From NCBI GenBank assembly GCA_016933055.1, contig JAFGBS010000001.1, positions 239,550 through 303,549 of the forward strand: a DNA stretch of 64,000 nucleotides, read 5' to 3'. This DNA comes from Promethearchaeota archaeon. GTDB lineage: Archaea > Asgardarchaeota > Lokiarchaeia > Sigyniarchaeales > Promethearchaeaceae. The position numbers and the translations under genes are program-made. Position 1 is the stretch's first letter. Every line of letters begins with the position of its first letter. Below, in pieces: positions 18,616-28,151 of the stretch. Under the pieces are notes generated by a model, which worked only from the letters and a program-made list of their open reading frames with translations, had not been told where the DNA came from and did no database searches.

Positions 18616-20127
18616 ATGAAACTAAAATTCTTCACATTAGGGATATCCCCTCTTTTCGCAATGCTAGGATATTTTATGGTGAAACTTGCATTATCCAGTT
18701 TTCGATTATTTGGCTTAGCAGGATTATCTCTTATTGGATTTGGGATTCTTCTTATATTTGGGTTGATAGGTTTCTTTTTTGTTTATAATTTCTCTATTGT
18801 AAAATTCATTGTGGGAATTGTACTCGGAATTTGGATGATTTTCACAATTTTAATTGGTTTTCTTCACATGTTTCAATATTTTCACCTATTTTCACTTACC
18901 GGATTGTGGGAGGGTATATTCGGTGTTTTTTTAATTCGGGATTCGATTCATGAACGGAAAATGAAAAAATCAAGAAAGAAAACCAGTTTCAAGACTAAGC
19001 AAACAAAAATCAAGGCTATTTCACTTTCAGTGATGTTCCTACTTGGTGCAATATTATTTGTATCACCCTTTTACAGCAAAAAAACATATACATTTGAAGT
19101 CACTGATACTCAAGCACAAAATTATGAATTGGTGCTGTATCTGCCTGCGACGACGGAAGCAGTTAATGCATGCAGAGATGCAAATGCCACACTTTCATTC
19201 AATATGGTTCAAAGTTTATTCAATATCAGCAATCCCACCGGAATGGATTATGCAAATATCGTGGATTATGCAAACCAAGAAGGTGTTTCTATTGAGATAT
19301 GGCCTTTATTCGATTCTGGGGGGTATCATTATATTTCTGCTCGCAATACTGTGCATCTATGGGCATTATATCATGACTTCCATAATTGGACGGAATATCA
19401 TAACATAACTGTTGATTATGTCTTATGGGATATTGAAGATTGGATTCAAAAAGAAGACTTAAATTATACAGGTTGGGCATGTAATATCCCCGTTCTGAAT
19501 ACAATAGGAAATCTCAGCATGTATGGAATAATATTTCAAGAAAATTTAAGAAATTGGTCGACAATCATTGATGAATAGAAATCTATGGCAATACAAGCAT
19601 TGAGTGACGGACATGTTATGCGGGGGACCGTTAATCCCCGATCGTGGGACTATGCAGATGGGGATTTAGATCTGAGTATAGCTTATCACATGCCTTCATA
19701 TGAATTACTTCCTGAATTTCAATATGTTTCTTCCATGGTATACACAGGTTGCGAATGGGGCCTTGCAGCAAAAGGTGCTGGGCCTGAATACGTATATCAG
19801 AGTCTTACTCAAATAAAACGGGTAAATTCTGGACCCTTGGCTATATGTTTAGGATGTCTGAATTATATCCAATACCAAAATATTTCTGCAGTAAAAAATG
19901 ATGTCATGCTTGCGATAGCAGCGGGAGCAGATGCAATAAGGTTATTTCAAGGGGGATCGTGGGTGAACGGATGGATTGGTCCCGCACATGGATATCAAGG
20001 CTTACTTGATTTATTACTCGCGTGCCGTACTGGCGGGACTGGTTCCTACACACATACCGGTGTGCTTGACTTAATGTATGTAGGAGGTACAATCGCTGAT
20101 ATATTGGTAGATTTTTTTAGAATATAG
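18616..20127 (+). pseudogene. Membrane-anchored TIM-barrel-like protein split by an in-frame TAG
   Basis: One reading frame of 503 codons. The N-terminal 150 residues form four to five TM helices; after TM VMFLLGAILFVSPFY comes an extracytoplasmic domain with alternating strands and helices (VSIEIWPLFDSGGYHYIS, VDYVLWDIEDWI). TAG at 19576-19578 interrupts it, and the frame continues without shift as KSMAIQALSDGHVMRGTV, AICLGC, and AIAAGADAIRLFQGGSW. The halves have no separate ribosome site and look like one barrel, possibly a glycosidase-like protein; I recognise no family. Either a C-to-T change (CAG to TAG) inactivated it or the codon is read through. The final stop is also TAG. Confidence 0.6.
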
Positions 20128-20135
20128 ATGATCTT

Positions 20136-20462
20136 ATGGAGTTCAAATCTGAATCTGATTTTGAGAAAGTATTGGGAAAGCAAATCACAATCGTTGGAAA
20201 AATATCCGCAATTATCTGGTAGCACATGATTGTTTTGCAACCAGAATATCCAGAAATTTCACATTTTTCACTTTTGGATGATGACGGTGAGGAATATCAT
20301 CAATTAGTTGTGTATTCAAAAGAAATTCTTCCTAAATTCTCTAAGATAACATTAGTAGGGAGAATGGTTAAAAGTGAGGGAGAAGCGAAACATCCGAATA
20401 GTGCAAAACACAAATACAACTACGAATATCAATTCATCGCAGATAAAATGATTAAAAAATGA
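20136..20462 (+). pseudogene. Small OB-fold-like protein split by an in-frame TAG
   Basis: Begins at ATG 20136, nine bases after the previous stop. The frame reads MEFKSESDFEKVLGKQITIV..., meets TAG at 20220-20222 just after SAIIW, and continues unshifted as HMIVLQPEYPEISHFSLLDD, then DGEEYHQLVVYSKEI and ITLVGRMVKSEGEAKHP. The pattern GKI..., strands with YSKE and VxGxVxxxEG is that of a small OB-fold protein seen in archaea. The stop falls inside the domain where a residue such as Gln (CAG) would fit. This is the second neighbouring gene broken by TAG. Confidence 0.55.
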
Positions 20463-20541
20463 AAAATGAATTAGATGAACTAAGGAATAAAAAACTTAAG
20501 AAAATACTATATATTCATGGCATTTCTCTGTCGAATTCTCT

Positions 20542-20952
20542 CTATTTATTCCGTTTATTTATAACATAAGCAACAAGAAACAATACTCCTGTTAATAGAA
20601 GTGGAGTTGGTATTAGAGTGGCAGCGATAAATTTATTTGTTCCAGAGGTGTTATAGATCACAATTCCCCAAATAAGCGGCCAGAATATCGTCCCGATTAG
20701 TCCTATCAGTTCATTGAACCATGCAATTATAAAAAAAACAATCCATATTGAAATAATAATCAAAGTGGGGTATATTTCTGTGGTATCACTCGTTATCGCA
20801 TACGGATCCTTTTCTCCGAAAAGATTACCAACTGCAATGAAAATGAAAATTAAAATAATCACTAACCCAATACTTCGACCCATCCATGAAAATACTCGTG
20901 ATGTTTTTCGATTTGATTTATGGATTTTCACAATTACAATTGGATGGTTCAA
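20542..20952 (-). CDS. Small four-TM membrane protein, hypothetical
   Basis: A 136-residue protein with four hydrophobic helices (about 28-45, 61-79, 81-101, 110-130) and a short N-terminal basic segment. The frame starts at TTG 20952; GTG at codon 8 and ATG at codon 24 are alternatives, but the latter falls at the first TM segment. The layout resembles short archaeal four-helix membrane proteins found in many paralogues in Asgard genomes (inference). Function unknown. Confidence 0.55.
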   Translation of the reverse strand: MNHPIVIVKIHKSNRKTSRVFSWMGRSIGLVIILIFIFIAVGNLFGEKDPYAITSDTTEIYPTLIIISIWIVFFIIAWFNELIGLIGTIFWPLIWGIVIYNTSGTNKFIAATLIPTPLLLTGVLFLVAYVINKRNK

Positions 20953-21000
20953 TAATTAAAATTCATTGGTACTAAAAAAAGTAAATATATTATTAGTTAT

Positions 21001-21090
21001 TAGTCAACACCTATCCTAACTTATCCGGACATCCAAGGATGTGTAATTAAACACATTAACAAAATACTATCATATAGTACCCTAAAGAAG
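21001..21090. repeat. Interspersed hairpin element, copy 4 (partial)
   Basis: Starts with TAGTCAACACCTATCCTA, the consensus end of the family, followed by a perfect stem ACATCC/GGATGT (21029-21042) and GTGT/ACAC. No inverted right end was found, so the copy is truncated or its other end has diverged. The boundary at 21090 is approximate. Confidence 0.45.
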
Positions 21091-21119
21091 CGAGAGGGGC
21101 TTTATATTTTTCTACAATT

Positions 21120-21410
21120 ATGTTTCTCATAGGAGATGGTGTTGCTAGTGCGGGGAATCATGTAGTATTGTTTGAAATTATCCCAACGCATGCGTCATGG
21201 CATAGTATCGCAGTGTTTGGGTTCATTTTATTATGGTATTTTAATAATGTCTGTTTTAATTTCATATTAAATGGGGGGAGTAATCTTTTTTTACCGAAGC
21301 TAACCGGTAAAATTTTCCCTTTTTTCTCCTTAGTACTGTGCGGTCATCTTCCTTCCCCCCAAGAATCCATCCAAAAATCGATTTTTGCATGCTATTATCA
21401 AGAATGCTAA
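21120..21410 (+). other. Possible remnant of a membrane protein gene
   Basis: The frame from ATG 21120 has a protein-like hydrophobic first half (DGVASAGNHVVLFEIIP, then SIAVFGFILLWYFNNV) that turns into low-complexity sequence after about residue 50. It lies right after repeat copy 4. It could be a truncated gene end or a chance frame; I cannot decide. Nothing else is seen between 21091 and 21546. Confidence 0.25.
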
Positions 21411-21546
21411 CTAAATTTCCATCGCACAGTATAATTAATCCTTTATTCATCTAATTATATGAAAAAAATAGAAAAAAATGTGATTAGGATCGACAAATGT
21501 AGATTAGATCTAATTTTATTGTAATTAAGAAATTGCAGTTGTTTAT

Positions 21547-22089
21547 TTGACCGATTTTGGATTAGAAAGTGGTGCTGTTTTATTGGTGCATTTCAATCTT
21601 AAATGGAAATCCATGTTTGATAAAGAATCTCAGAGATTAAAGTCCATCCTCAATGAATTTATATTAAACATTCAGCATATTGGGAGTACTGCAATCCCTA
21701 ATATCTTAGTAAAATCCATCATTGACATTGCAATAGCGATTAAACCCAAATTCCTAAAGGAAATTTCGGCTATTGTAAAGATTATGGAATACAATGGTTA
21801 TATTTATCGAGGAGAAATAGGAATTATCGATCGACACCTTTTCGTCAAAGGAACTCGTAATTTCCGAACACATCACATCCATTTAATACCTATAACCCAT
21901 CCCCAGTGGACAAAGCATCAATTATTTCGTGATTATTTAATCGACCACCCAGAAACTGCCAAAAGATATGAAAAATTGAAGATCTCTCAAAAAAATCAAT
22001 TCGCAATGAATCAGGAGGTTTATACGGAGGGTAAATCGCAATTTATTCAAAATATAATTGCGAAAGCAACATCAATAGAAGATAAGTGA
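21547..22089 (+). CDS. GrpB family (UPF0157) nucleotidyltransferase-fold protein
   Basis: A 180-residue protein with TTG start at 21547. GrpB features: a basic N-terminal strand followed by LKWKSMFDKE, the core LNIQHIGSTAIPNILVKSIIDIAIAIK (the family GSTA/S-x-PGLxAKPIIDI pattern), and HHIHLIP near the middle followed by a RDYLIDHPETAKRYEKLK helix. The fold is that of nucleotidyltransferases, and the domain also occurs fused to dephospho-CoA kinase. Its activity is not established. No operon partner is evident. Confidence 0.85.
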   Translation: MTDFGLESGAVLLVHFNLKWKSMFDKESQRLKSILNEFILNIQHIGSTAIPNILVKSIIDIAIAIKPKFLKEISAIVKIMEYNGYIYRGEIGIIDRHLFVKGTRNFRTHHIHLIPITHPQWTKHQLFRDYLIDHPETAKRYEKLKISQKNQFAMNQEVYTEGKSQFIQNIIAKATSIEDK

Positions 22090-22154
22090 TTTGTAAACAC
22101 CCCCAGTTCCAAATGTACCATTTGGAGATTATCTATCTATTTTTAGTTCAAAAT

Positions 22155-22691
22155 TTAGTGAATATCCTCCGAGGTTTTTAGAAATTTTAAGATGTCTTCG
22201 GTGGTGATGTTTTGTTTCTCAAATTCCACGATCTTTCCGTAATCGGTGCCATCTTTCATTGGATTTAGTACAACATGTGTATTTGTGCGGATAACATATC
22301 CCGAACCTAAAATGATTTTAATTAATTCACTTAATTCTTTCCGGGTTTTGAATCTAACAAGGACTAAAGCGTCATAATCACCCGTGACATCCCATACACC
22401 GAACACATTCGGGTGACGTGCGATTATTTCTTCAAATTCGATTAATTTCCCTTGTGAAATGGATATTTCTATTATTGCGATAATATCATATCCCAATTTC
22501 TCATAATCAATCTCGATGGTATATTTCTTTATAATTCCCTTATTTACTAAACGATCAATGTGTTTCTTTATGGTGGTGTGTGATCGTTGAAGATTCTCCG
22601 CAATTTTAGTATATCCTTTTGTGGAATCTTTCGAAAGTTCACTGAGGATCAGTTTATCTAACTCATCGATTTCAATACCTCTACTTACCAT
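22155..22691 (-). CDS. Lrp/AsnC-family transcriptional regulator
   Basis: A 178-residue protein: N-terminal helix-turn-helix (IDELDKLILSELSKDSTKGY, then IAENLQRSHTTIKKHIDRLV), a linking strand, and a C-terminal RAM ligand domain (YDIIAIIEISI, then GVWDVTGDYDALVLVRF). This is the usual Lrp/AsnC layout with a slightly long C-terminal tail. It is divergent from the glutamate synthase operon, and the 534-base gap holds two similar palindromes near that operon's promoter. By analogy with archaeal Lrp proteins it probably adjusts nitrogen metabolism in response to an amino acid; the ligand is unknown. Confidence 0.9.
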   Translation of the reverse strand: MVSRGIEIDELDKLILSELSKDSTKGYTKIAENLQRSHTTIKKHIDRLVNKGIIKKYTIEIDYEKLGYDIIAIIEISISQGKLIEFEEIIARHPNVFGVWDVTGDYDALVLVRFKTRKELSELIKIILGSGYVIRTNTHVVLNPMKDGTDYGKIVEFEKQNITTEDILKFLKTSEDIH

Positions 22692-23069
22692 GAATATGTA
22701 GTTGGATCACCTTCTTGAAATACGTTACGGATAAAGATCAGCGACACTATGAAATAAGAATGCTGTAGTTGACCAAACCACAAAATAATGTCAATTCATA
22801 TTGTAATAACAGAATTTATGAAGGATGGAATACTTCTAGTTTCTAGATATGCATAATTTCCAACAAATTAGATAAAGATTCAATCGAATTCTTTGATCTG
22901 AGTGAAATAATAAAAAAAGTCTCAAAAAACTTTATTCAAATACTTATCTAAGAAAATAATTTACAATTATTCACTCATTTAATGATATATTAATAATGAT
23001 TTATTACGGTTTTTTTAGTCCCGATCTCATATAACTACATCCAAAGAACCGACAGAAATCTTCTAAATA

Positions 23070-23130
23070 CTATCATATTATGATAGCTTATTAAGAAAAT
23101 TCTTTATAAATATGATAGATAAATCATATT
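23070..23130. promoter_or_regulatory. Two palindromic operator sites upstream of the glutamate synthase operon
   Basis: CTATCATATTATGATAG (23070-23086) is a perfect 17-base palindrome. AATATGAT, a six-base spacer and ATCATATT (23109-23130) form a second perfect inverted repeat sharing the TATGATAG motif. Their centres are about 41 bases apart, close to four helical turns, so bound dimers would lie on one DNA face, which suits an Lrp-type octamer. They end about 11 bases before the TATA box. The rest of the 22692-23225 gap shows only AT-rich sequence. Confidence 0.6.
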
Positions 23131-23140
23131 ACATATAAGA

Positions 23141-23152
23141 CTTTTATATAAC
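23141..23152 (+). promoter_or_regulatory. TATA-box promoter of the glutamate synthase-ETF operon
   Basis: CTTTTATATAAC lies about 80 bases before ATG 23226, implying a leader of about 50 bases. It follows the two palindromes directly, so a regulator bound there could activate from upstream or block promoter access. Confidence 0.5.
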
Positions 23153-23225
23153 AGTGACATTTGTAAAACTATTGTCTACTCTTTACTATTCCCACTAAAA
23201 AAGGTTAAAAAACAGGTTATAGGTA

Positions 23226-25697
23226 ATGATTGAGCGCTTTAAGGATGCCGCTAGCTGGCGGTTATCTATAAAAAGATACAAAACCCCTTTCTCTATGAAT
23301 CCTACAAAACTTAGATATCACAATAAGGCAGGATATGTTCACTTTGGGCAACTACCTTTTGGTGAATACAAGGAAACTGACACCTATTGGACTTCTCAAA
23401 TTATTTCCCAAATTCATTATGTTGCAGAAACAGGGAAAATTCCAGTCTCTGGAGGAGGATATGGCGGCCCTTTTGCAGGAGAAGGCTTTGATGGGATCTG
23501 GTTTGACATGAGTGAGATTGTACGTCCAACCCGGGACGGGATTCATGGAAGAGAAACAATTTCGACTCAGATCAACTTGGGTAGAATGCCTATTCATCTT
23601 TTATTCGATGGTAAGAAACTGAAATCTCCTCAAATGAAAATAATCAAACTGCCATTTCCTATGATCTTTACCCCGATTCCATTCCAATCTGAGAACTTGG
23701 AATTAAACTTGGCTGTGTTAAATGCTGCTCAGCAATTAAAAACTATTAGCATCATTGAAGACTCCGTTTTTATAAAAGAATTTTTACCATTTATTCCTAA
23801 TATTTGTATCCGATTATCCGATTACCCTTCGGGTATAGTCCAAGAACATATCGAAAAGTTTCCTTTAATTGAAATTACTAACCTTAATTTCGTCACAGTG
23901 GCACGAGAGTTATCGAAAAACGCGCCCCTCTCGTTGTATGTCGAACCTACGGTAGATATAGAACACCAAATCCTAATAGCAGTGGAAAAGGGGATAGATA
24001 TAATTCATTTGGGTTTTAATGAGGTAGGAAATTCACCTATAGGATTGATCCCTGATGTGTTGCGTAAAGTTCATTTGAGTCTTGTGGAGAAGGGATTGCG
24101 AAATTCGATTAGTATTCTTGTTAGTGGGGGGATAGCAGCTGCTGAACATATTCCCAAGTCCATGATCTGCGGGGCGGATTGTACAGGATTGGATATAGCT
24201 CTGCAAGTTGCCTTAGGATGCGGTTTGTGGGCGGATATAAGGTTTCCGTGTCCAGTTGAACATGAAAAAATCGATCTTAAGCTAGGGGCGCAAAGAATAG
24301 TAAATCTCGTGGGATCTTGGCATGATCAGTTGTTAGAAGTACTTGGAGCAATGGGAATTCGGGAAGTAAGAAGAATTCGTGGGGAAGTTGGAAGAGCTAT
24401 ATGGTATAAAGAACGACAAGCTCGATTCAAAAGTTTATTTGAGATTTCAAAAAAGTCCAGTTATATCCTTCCTAGCAATGAACTGAGTATAGGTGACCAA
24501 AGATGGCCTCGTTGGCTTTTAAATGCTACTTTTGAGATGGCACGAACAGGCAATATCCCTCAGAAAACGGAATATAAAATCGGGAAAAGTGGAGGAGGCT
24601 TCGATCGTCTGATTTTCAAATTTGAAGAACAAGATATTGAACTCCCTCAAAATCCGAGTGCAGATTTATCGTTAAAACTCAATCATCGAAATGATGGATT
24701 ACCGCAGCACATTATCCCTATGCCGATTTATTCGGGAGGGATGTCATTCGGTTCTATTTCATTAAATGTTATGCTAGGTCGGGCAATGGCAGCTCAAAAA
24801 CTCTTTTCTTTTGTGAGTACAGGTGAGGGTGGGTATCCAGATGCGATTATTCCATATTCCAAACATGTCATAACCCAAGTAGCGACAGGATTGTTTGGGG
24901 TGAGCGAAGAGTCGATTGGTCGAGCTCCTATAGTAGAGTTCAAATACGCCCAAGGTGCAAAACCGGGATTAGGTGGTCATTTACTCGCCGATAAAGTAAC
25001 AGAGGTGGTTGCAAAAGCTAGAGAATCCGTAAAAGGAATTAGTTTGTTTTCACCCTTTCCGTTCCATTCGGTGTACTCAGTAGAAGATCACAAAAAACAC
25101 ATTGATTGGATAAAGCAAGTGAATCCTAAAGCACTCATTAATGTGAAAGTATCCACCCCAAGCGATGTTGATATGGTTGCTGTAGGATCCTATTATGCAG
25201 GGGCTCATATTATAAATTTAGATGGATCTTATGGAGGTACAGGTGCTGCACCTGAAATTAGTAAGAAAAATATTGCTATGCCGATTGAATATGCAGTTCC
25301 TTTTGTACACAAATTTATGACTGAAGAAGGATGTCGGGATGAAATTACATTAATTGCTTCAGGAGGGATTCGAAACGGTTATGATATTGCTAAAGCAATA
25401 GCTCTAGGGGCTGATGGGGCTCAAGTAGGCACTAGCGATCTTATTGCGCTAACTTGTGAACGTTTAGGAGTTTGTGAAAAGGATGATGGGTGTCCCGCGG
25501 GACTCACAACAACAAATCCGGAATTTGCATGTATGGTCGATTCATGTTGGGCAAGAGATAGAATTGTAAACCTAAGACACGCATGGGGATCACAGCTAAA
25601 ACAGATCCTCTACGCATTAGACATGAAACACATTTCAGAACTACGAGGTCGAACTGATACGCTTCTATATTTAGAAAAAGCCAAGAGGTCCCTCTAA
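23226..25697 (+). CDS. gltB: Glutamate synthase FMN/Fe-S domain protein with a degenerate tandem N-terminal copy
   Basis: An 823-residue protein. The C-terminal half (about 400-823) is the FMN-binding glutamate synthase barrel: PIYSGGMSFGSIS, FVSTGEGGYPDAI, AQGAKPGLGGHL, DGSYGGTGAAPE and ASGGIRNGYDIAKAIALGAD. The cysteines at about 744, 750 and 756 (TCERLGVCEKDDGCPAG) fit the 3Fe-4S cluster. The N-terminal half ends with matching but degraded segments (VSGGIAAAEHIPKSMICGAD; RIVNLVGSWHDQLLEVLGAM), so it appears to be a second copy that lost most cofactor residues. It converts 2-oxoglutarate plus ammonia to glutamate using electrons from an outside donor. First gene of a four-gene operon; the next ATG follows its stop with no gap. 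Confidence 0.9.
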   Translation: MIERFKDAASWRLSIKRYKTPFSMNPTKLRYHNKAGYVHFGQLPFGEYKETDTYWTSQIISQIHYVAETGKIPVSGGGYGGPFAGEGFDGIWFDMSEIVRPTRDGIHGRETISTQINLGRMPIHLLFDGKKLKSPQMKIIKLPFPMIFTPIPFQSENLELNLAVLNAAQQLKTISIIEDSVFIKEFLPFIPNICIRLSDYPSGIVQEHIEKFPLIEITNLNFVTVARELSKNAPLSLYVEPTVDIEHQILIAVEKGIDIIHLGFNEVGNSPIGLIPDVLRKVHLSLVEKGLRNSISILVSGGIAAAEHIPKSMICGADCTGLDIALQVALGCGLWADIRFPCPVEHEKIDLKLGAQRIVNLVGSWHDQLLEVLGAMGIREVRRIRGEVGRAIWYKERQARFKSLFEISKKSSYILPSNELSIGDQRWPRWLLNATFEMARTGNIPQKTEYKIGKSGGGFDRLIFKFEEQDIELPQNPSADLSLKLNHRNDGLPQHIIPMPIYSGGMSFGSISLNVMLGRAMAAQKLFSFVSTGEGGYPDAIIPYSKHVITQVATGLFGVSEESIGRAPIVEFKYAQGAKPGLGGHLLADKVTEVVAKARESVKGISLFSPFPFHSVYSVEDHKKHIDWIKQVNPKALINVKVSTPSDVDMVAVGSYYAGAHIINLDGSYGGTGAAPEISKKNIAMPIEYAVPFVHKFMTEEGCRDEITLIASGGIRNGYDIAKAIALGADGAQVGTSDLIALTCERLGVCEKDDGCPAGLTTTNPEFACMVDSCWARDRIVNLRHAWGSQLKQILYALDMKHISELRGRTDTLLYLEKAKRSL

Positions 25698-28151
25698 ATG
25701 GATGAAGAATTAATAAAATCGTTTAAACGAGTTCAAGAAGGTGGTTGCGGTGTTGTAGCTTTCTGTTCAAATATACCCATTCGCGGAAAACATATGTTAC
25801 CTCCAAGTAAACAAATGCATAACAGGGGAAACGGTAAGGGTGGGGGGATCTTATCTCTCGGATTTGACCCTAAAGAACTTGGTGTGACCAAAGAAATTCT
25901 TAATTCTCACTTTATTGTAGTCATTTCCTATCTTGATACAAAAATCCGCAAGGATTTAGAAAAAGAGTTCATTTATGGTCCCTTTGACGTTTATTCTTCA
26001 CATGAATTTGAAACAAAGGACTATAAAAAGATGCACTTACTTGTTGAACCTCCAACCGTGGTTCGATATTTTTGTAAACCCAAAGCAGACAAATTGGAAT
26101 CTTTCCAGATTGCTGCTGGGATGAAAGATGATGCCAAAGCTGAAGACGAGTTTGTCTTCCAAAATAGTTACAAATTAAATAAGAAATACTACGCATCTCT
26201 TGGGGATAAGAAAGCATTCGTCATGTCTCATGGGAAAAACATGATGGTGTTTAAGATTGTGGGATATGCAGAAGAAGCTATTGAATACTATCATTTAGAA
26301 AATCTCAAAGCGAATATCTGGTTGGCGCACCAACGTTATCCAACCAAAGGCAGAGTTTGGCATCCAGCAGGAGCACATCCTTTCATTGGTTTAAATGTTG
26401 CGCTTGCCCATAACGGGGATTTCGCAAATTACCATACTATCTGTGAATATTTAAAACAACACAATCGTGAAGGTTTGTTTTTGACAGATACTGAAGTTGC
26501 AGCCTTGTTATTCGATTACTGGGACCGAGAACTTGAATATCCGTTAGAATACGTGCTAGAAGCAATGGCTCCGACCACTGAGCGAGATTTTACAAAATTA
26601 CCTCTAGAGAAACAAGAAATTTATGAAGCGATTCAAAATGTCCATGTTCAGAATTCACCAGACGGTCCGTGGTTCTTTATCATCGGACGGAATGATGTCC
26701 AAAATGATACATTGCAATTACTCGGTATTACGGACACTAGTATGTTGCGACCACAAGTATTTGCAGTTCAGGAAAATGATGGATTCCAAATCGGATTAAT
26801 TGCCTCAGAAAAACAAGCAATTGATTCAATCCTTGAGAGTATTTCTTATGAAGAGAAGCGGATTTTTCCCATAGCAGATAAATACTGGAATGCTCGTGGT
26901 GGATCCTACGAGAATGGTGGTTCATTTATCTTCTCCATTAAAGATGGAAAAATGGAATGCACTGACAAATTCGGAAATCCTATCCATGGAGAGCAAGGGA
27001 AAACCTATCGGGGGGAACCTACCGAAGAGTTTGTATATGATTCCCTCGAGGAAAAAGAACATTACATTGAGAGGATGAAGGAAATTTCCTACGGGAAAGT
27101 AATAGGATTATTGAGAAGTGTTGCGGAATTTGGAAAAGTTTCAGATGAATCTCGTGCAAAAGCGATCGAATTTTTAACCGAATTACTTGATGGAATCTAT
27201 AGTGTCGGAGAGAAAAAACGCTCTATCATCAACAGCTTCATTCACAAATATCTTTACAATGTATTAAAAGCTACTCCAACGGAGTCAGAAAAATATTCAC
27301 ATATAGAATATTCTGAATTGATTCCTGAACCCCGATCTAAAAAAGCTACGCTAATCTTGAATGGTCGGAATTATCCTCCTGAAGGTACTAATTCATTAGC
27401 CGCTAATATTGTTAAAGCTCACAAGATGGGATGGAACAAATTTATTGTATACGATCTACACGGTCAACGATTTATCGGATGCGGATTTGGACTGAAAACT
27501 CCTCACATCCGAATCGATTCCTATGGCTCCATTGGAGATTACTCCGCATCGGGCATTAGCAATAGTGAATTACATGTGCATGGGAACGGACAAGACCAGT
27601 GGGCTCAGATCATGAAAGCAGGTAAACTCGTGGTATATGGAGATGTAGGTCAGGCATTCGGATATGGGGCTAAAGGTGGTGAATTTTATATCCGAGGGAA
27701 TGCCGCAGGTCGTCCATTTATTAATGCTGTTGGGAAACCTCGTGTTGTTATCAATGGGACATGTCTGGATTATCTAGCTGAATCTTTTATGGCGGGAGAT
27801 CCTCATAAGGGAGGAGGATTCGTTGTGTTAAATGCGATACAAGTTATGCCCAATGGAACTATCGAAGATTGTCCTGAACCTTATCCGGGAGTAAATCTTT
27901 TTTCATTAGCTTCAGGAGGAGCGATATTTATCAGAGATCCTTATAATAAAGTTGAATCTGATCAACTAAATGGAGGAGAAATTATCCAAATTACTGCAAA
28001 AGACTGGGAACTCATCAAACCTTATTTACAAGAGAATGAGAAACTGTTTGGAATCACCATTGATATTCTTTTAACCAGAGATGGAATTTTACGACAGCCT
28101 AACGAAATCTATCGAAAAGTACAAGTAAGTAGTAATGAGGTGTTACACTAA
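25698..28151 (+). CDS. Glutamate synthase class-II glutamine amidotransferase fused to GXGXG domain
   Basis: An 817-residue protein. Residues 17-440 are an Ntn-type class-II glutamine amidotransferase: CGVVAFCSN with the expected nucleophile Cys17 after a short removable leader, then ANIWLAHQRYPTKG and ALAHNGDFANYHT, which match the family's glutamine-binding regions. Residues about 540-770 are the GXGXG beta-helix of the synthase alpha subunit (YGSIGDYSASGI, YGDVGQAFGYGAKGGEFYI, RGNAAGRPFI). It supplies ammonia by hydrolysing glutamine and scaffolds the channel to the FMN domain encoded just upstream. Archaeal glutamate synthases are often split into domain genes; this one splits into two polypeptides. 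Its TAA shares a base with the ATG of etfB. Confidence 0.9.
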   Translation: MDEELIKSFKRVQEGGCGVVAFCSNIPIRGKHMLPPSKQMHNRGNGKGGGILSLGFDPKELGVTKEILNSHFIVVISYLDTKIRKDLEKEFIYGPFDVYSSHEFETKDYKKMHLLVEPPTVVRYFCKPKADKLESFQIAAGMKDDAKAEDEFVFQNSYKLNKKYYASLGDKKAFVMSHGKNMMVFKIVGYAEEAIEYYHLENLKANIWLAHQRYPTKGRVWHPAGAHPFIGLNVALAHNGDFANYHTICEYLKQHNREGLFLTDTEVAALLFDYWDRELEYPLEYVLEAMAPTTERDFTKLPLEKQEIYEAIQNVHVQNSPDGPWFFIIGRNDVQNDTLQLLGITDTSMLRPQVFAVQENDGFQIGLIASEKQAIDSILESISYEEKRIFPIADKYWNARGGSYENGGSFIFSIKDGKMECTDKFGNPIHGEQGKTYRGEPTEEFVYDSLEEKEHYIERMKEISYGKVIGLLRSVAEFGKVSDESRAKAIEFLTELLDGIYSVGEKKRSIINSFIHKYLYNVLKATPTESEKYSHIEYSELIPEPRSKKATLILNGRNYPPEGTNSLAANIVKAHKMGWNKFIVYDLHGQRFIGCGFGLKTPHIRIDSYGSIGDYSASGISNSELHVHGNGQDQWAQIMKAGKLVVYGDVGQAFGYGAKGGEFYIRGNAAGRPFINAVGKPRVVINGTCLDYLAESFMAGDPHKGGGFVVLNAIQVMPNGTIEDCPEPYPGVNLFSLASGGAIFIRDPYNKVESDQLNGGEIIQITAKDWELIKPYLQENEKLFGITIDILLTRDGILRQPNEIYRKVQVSSNEVLH

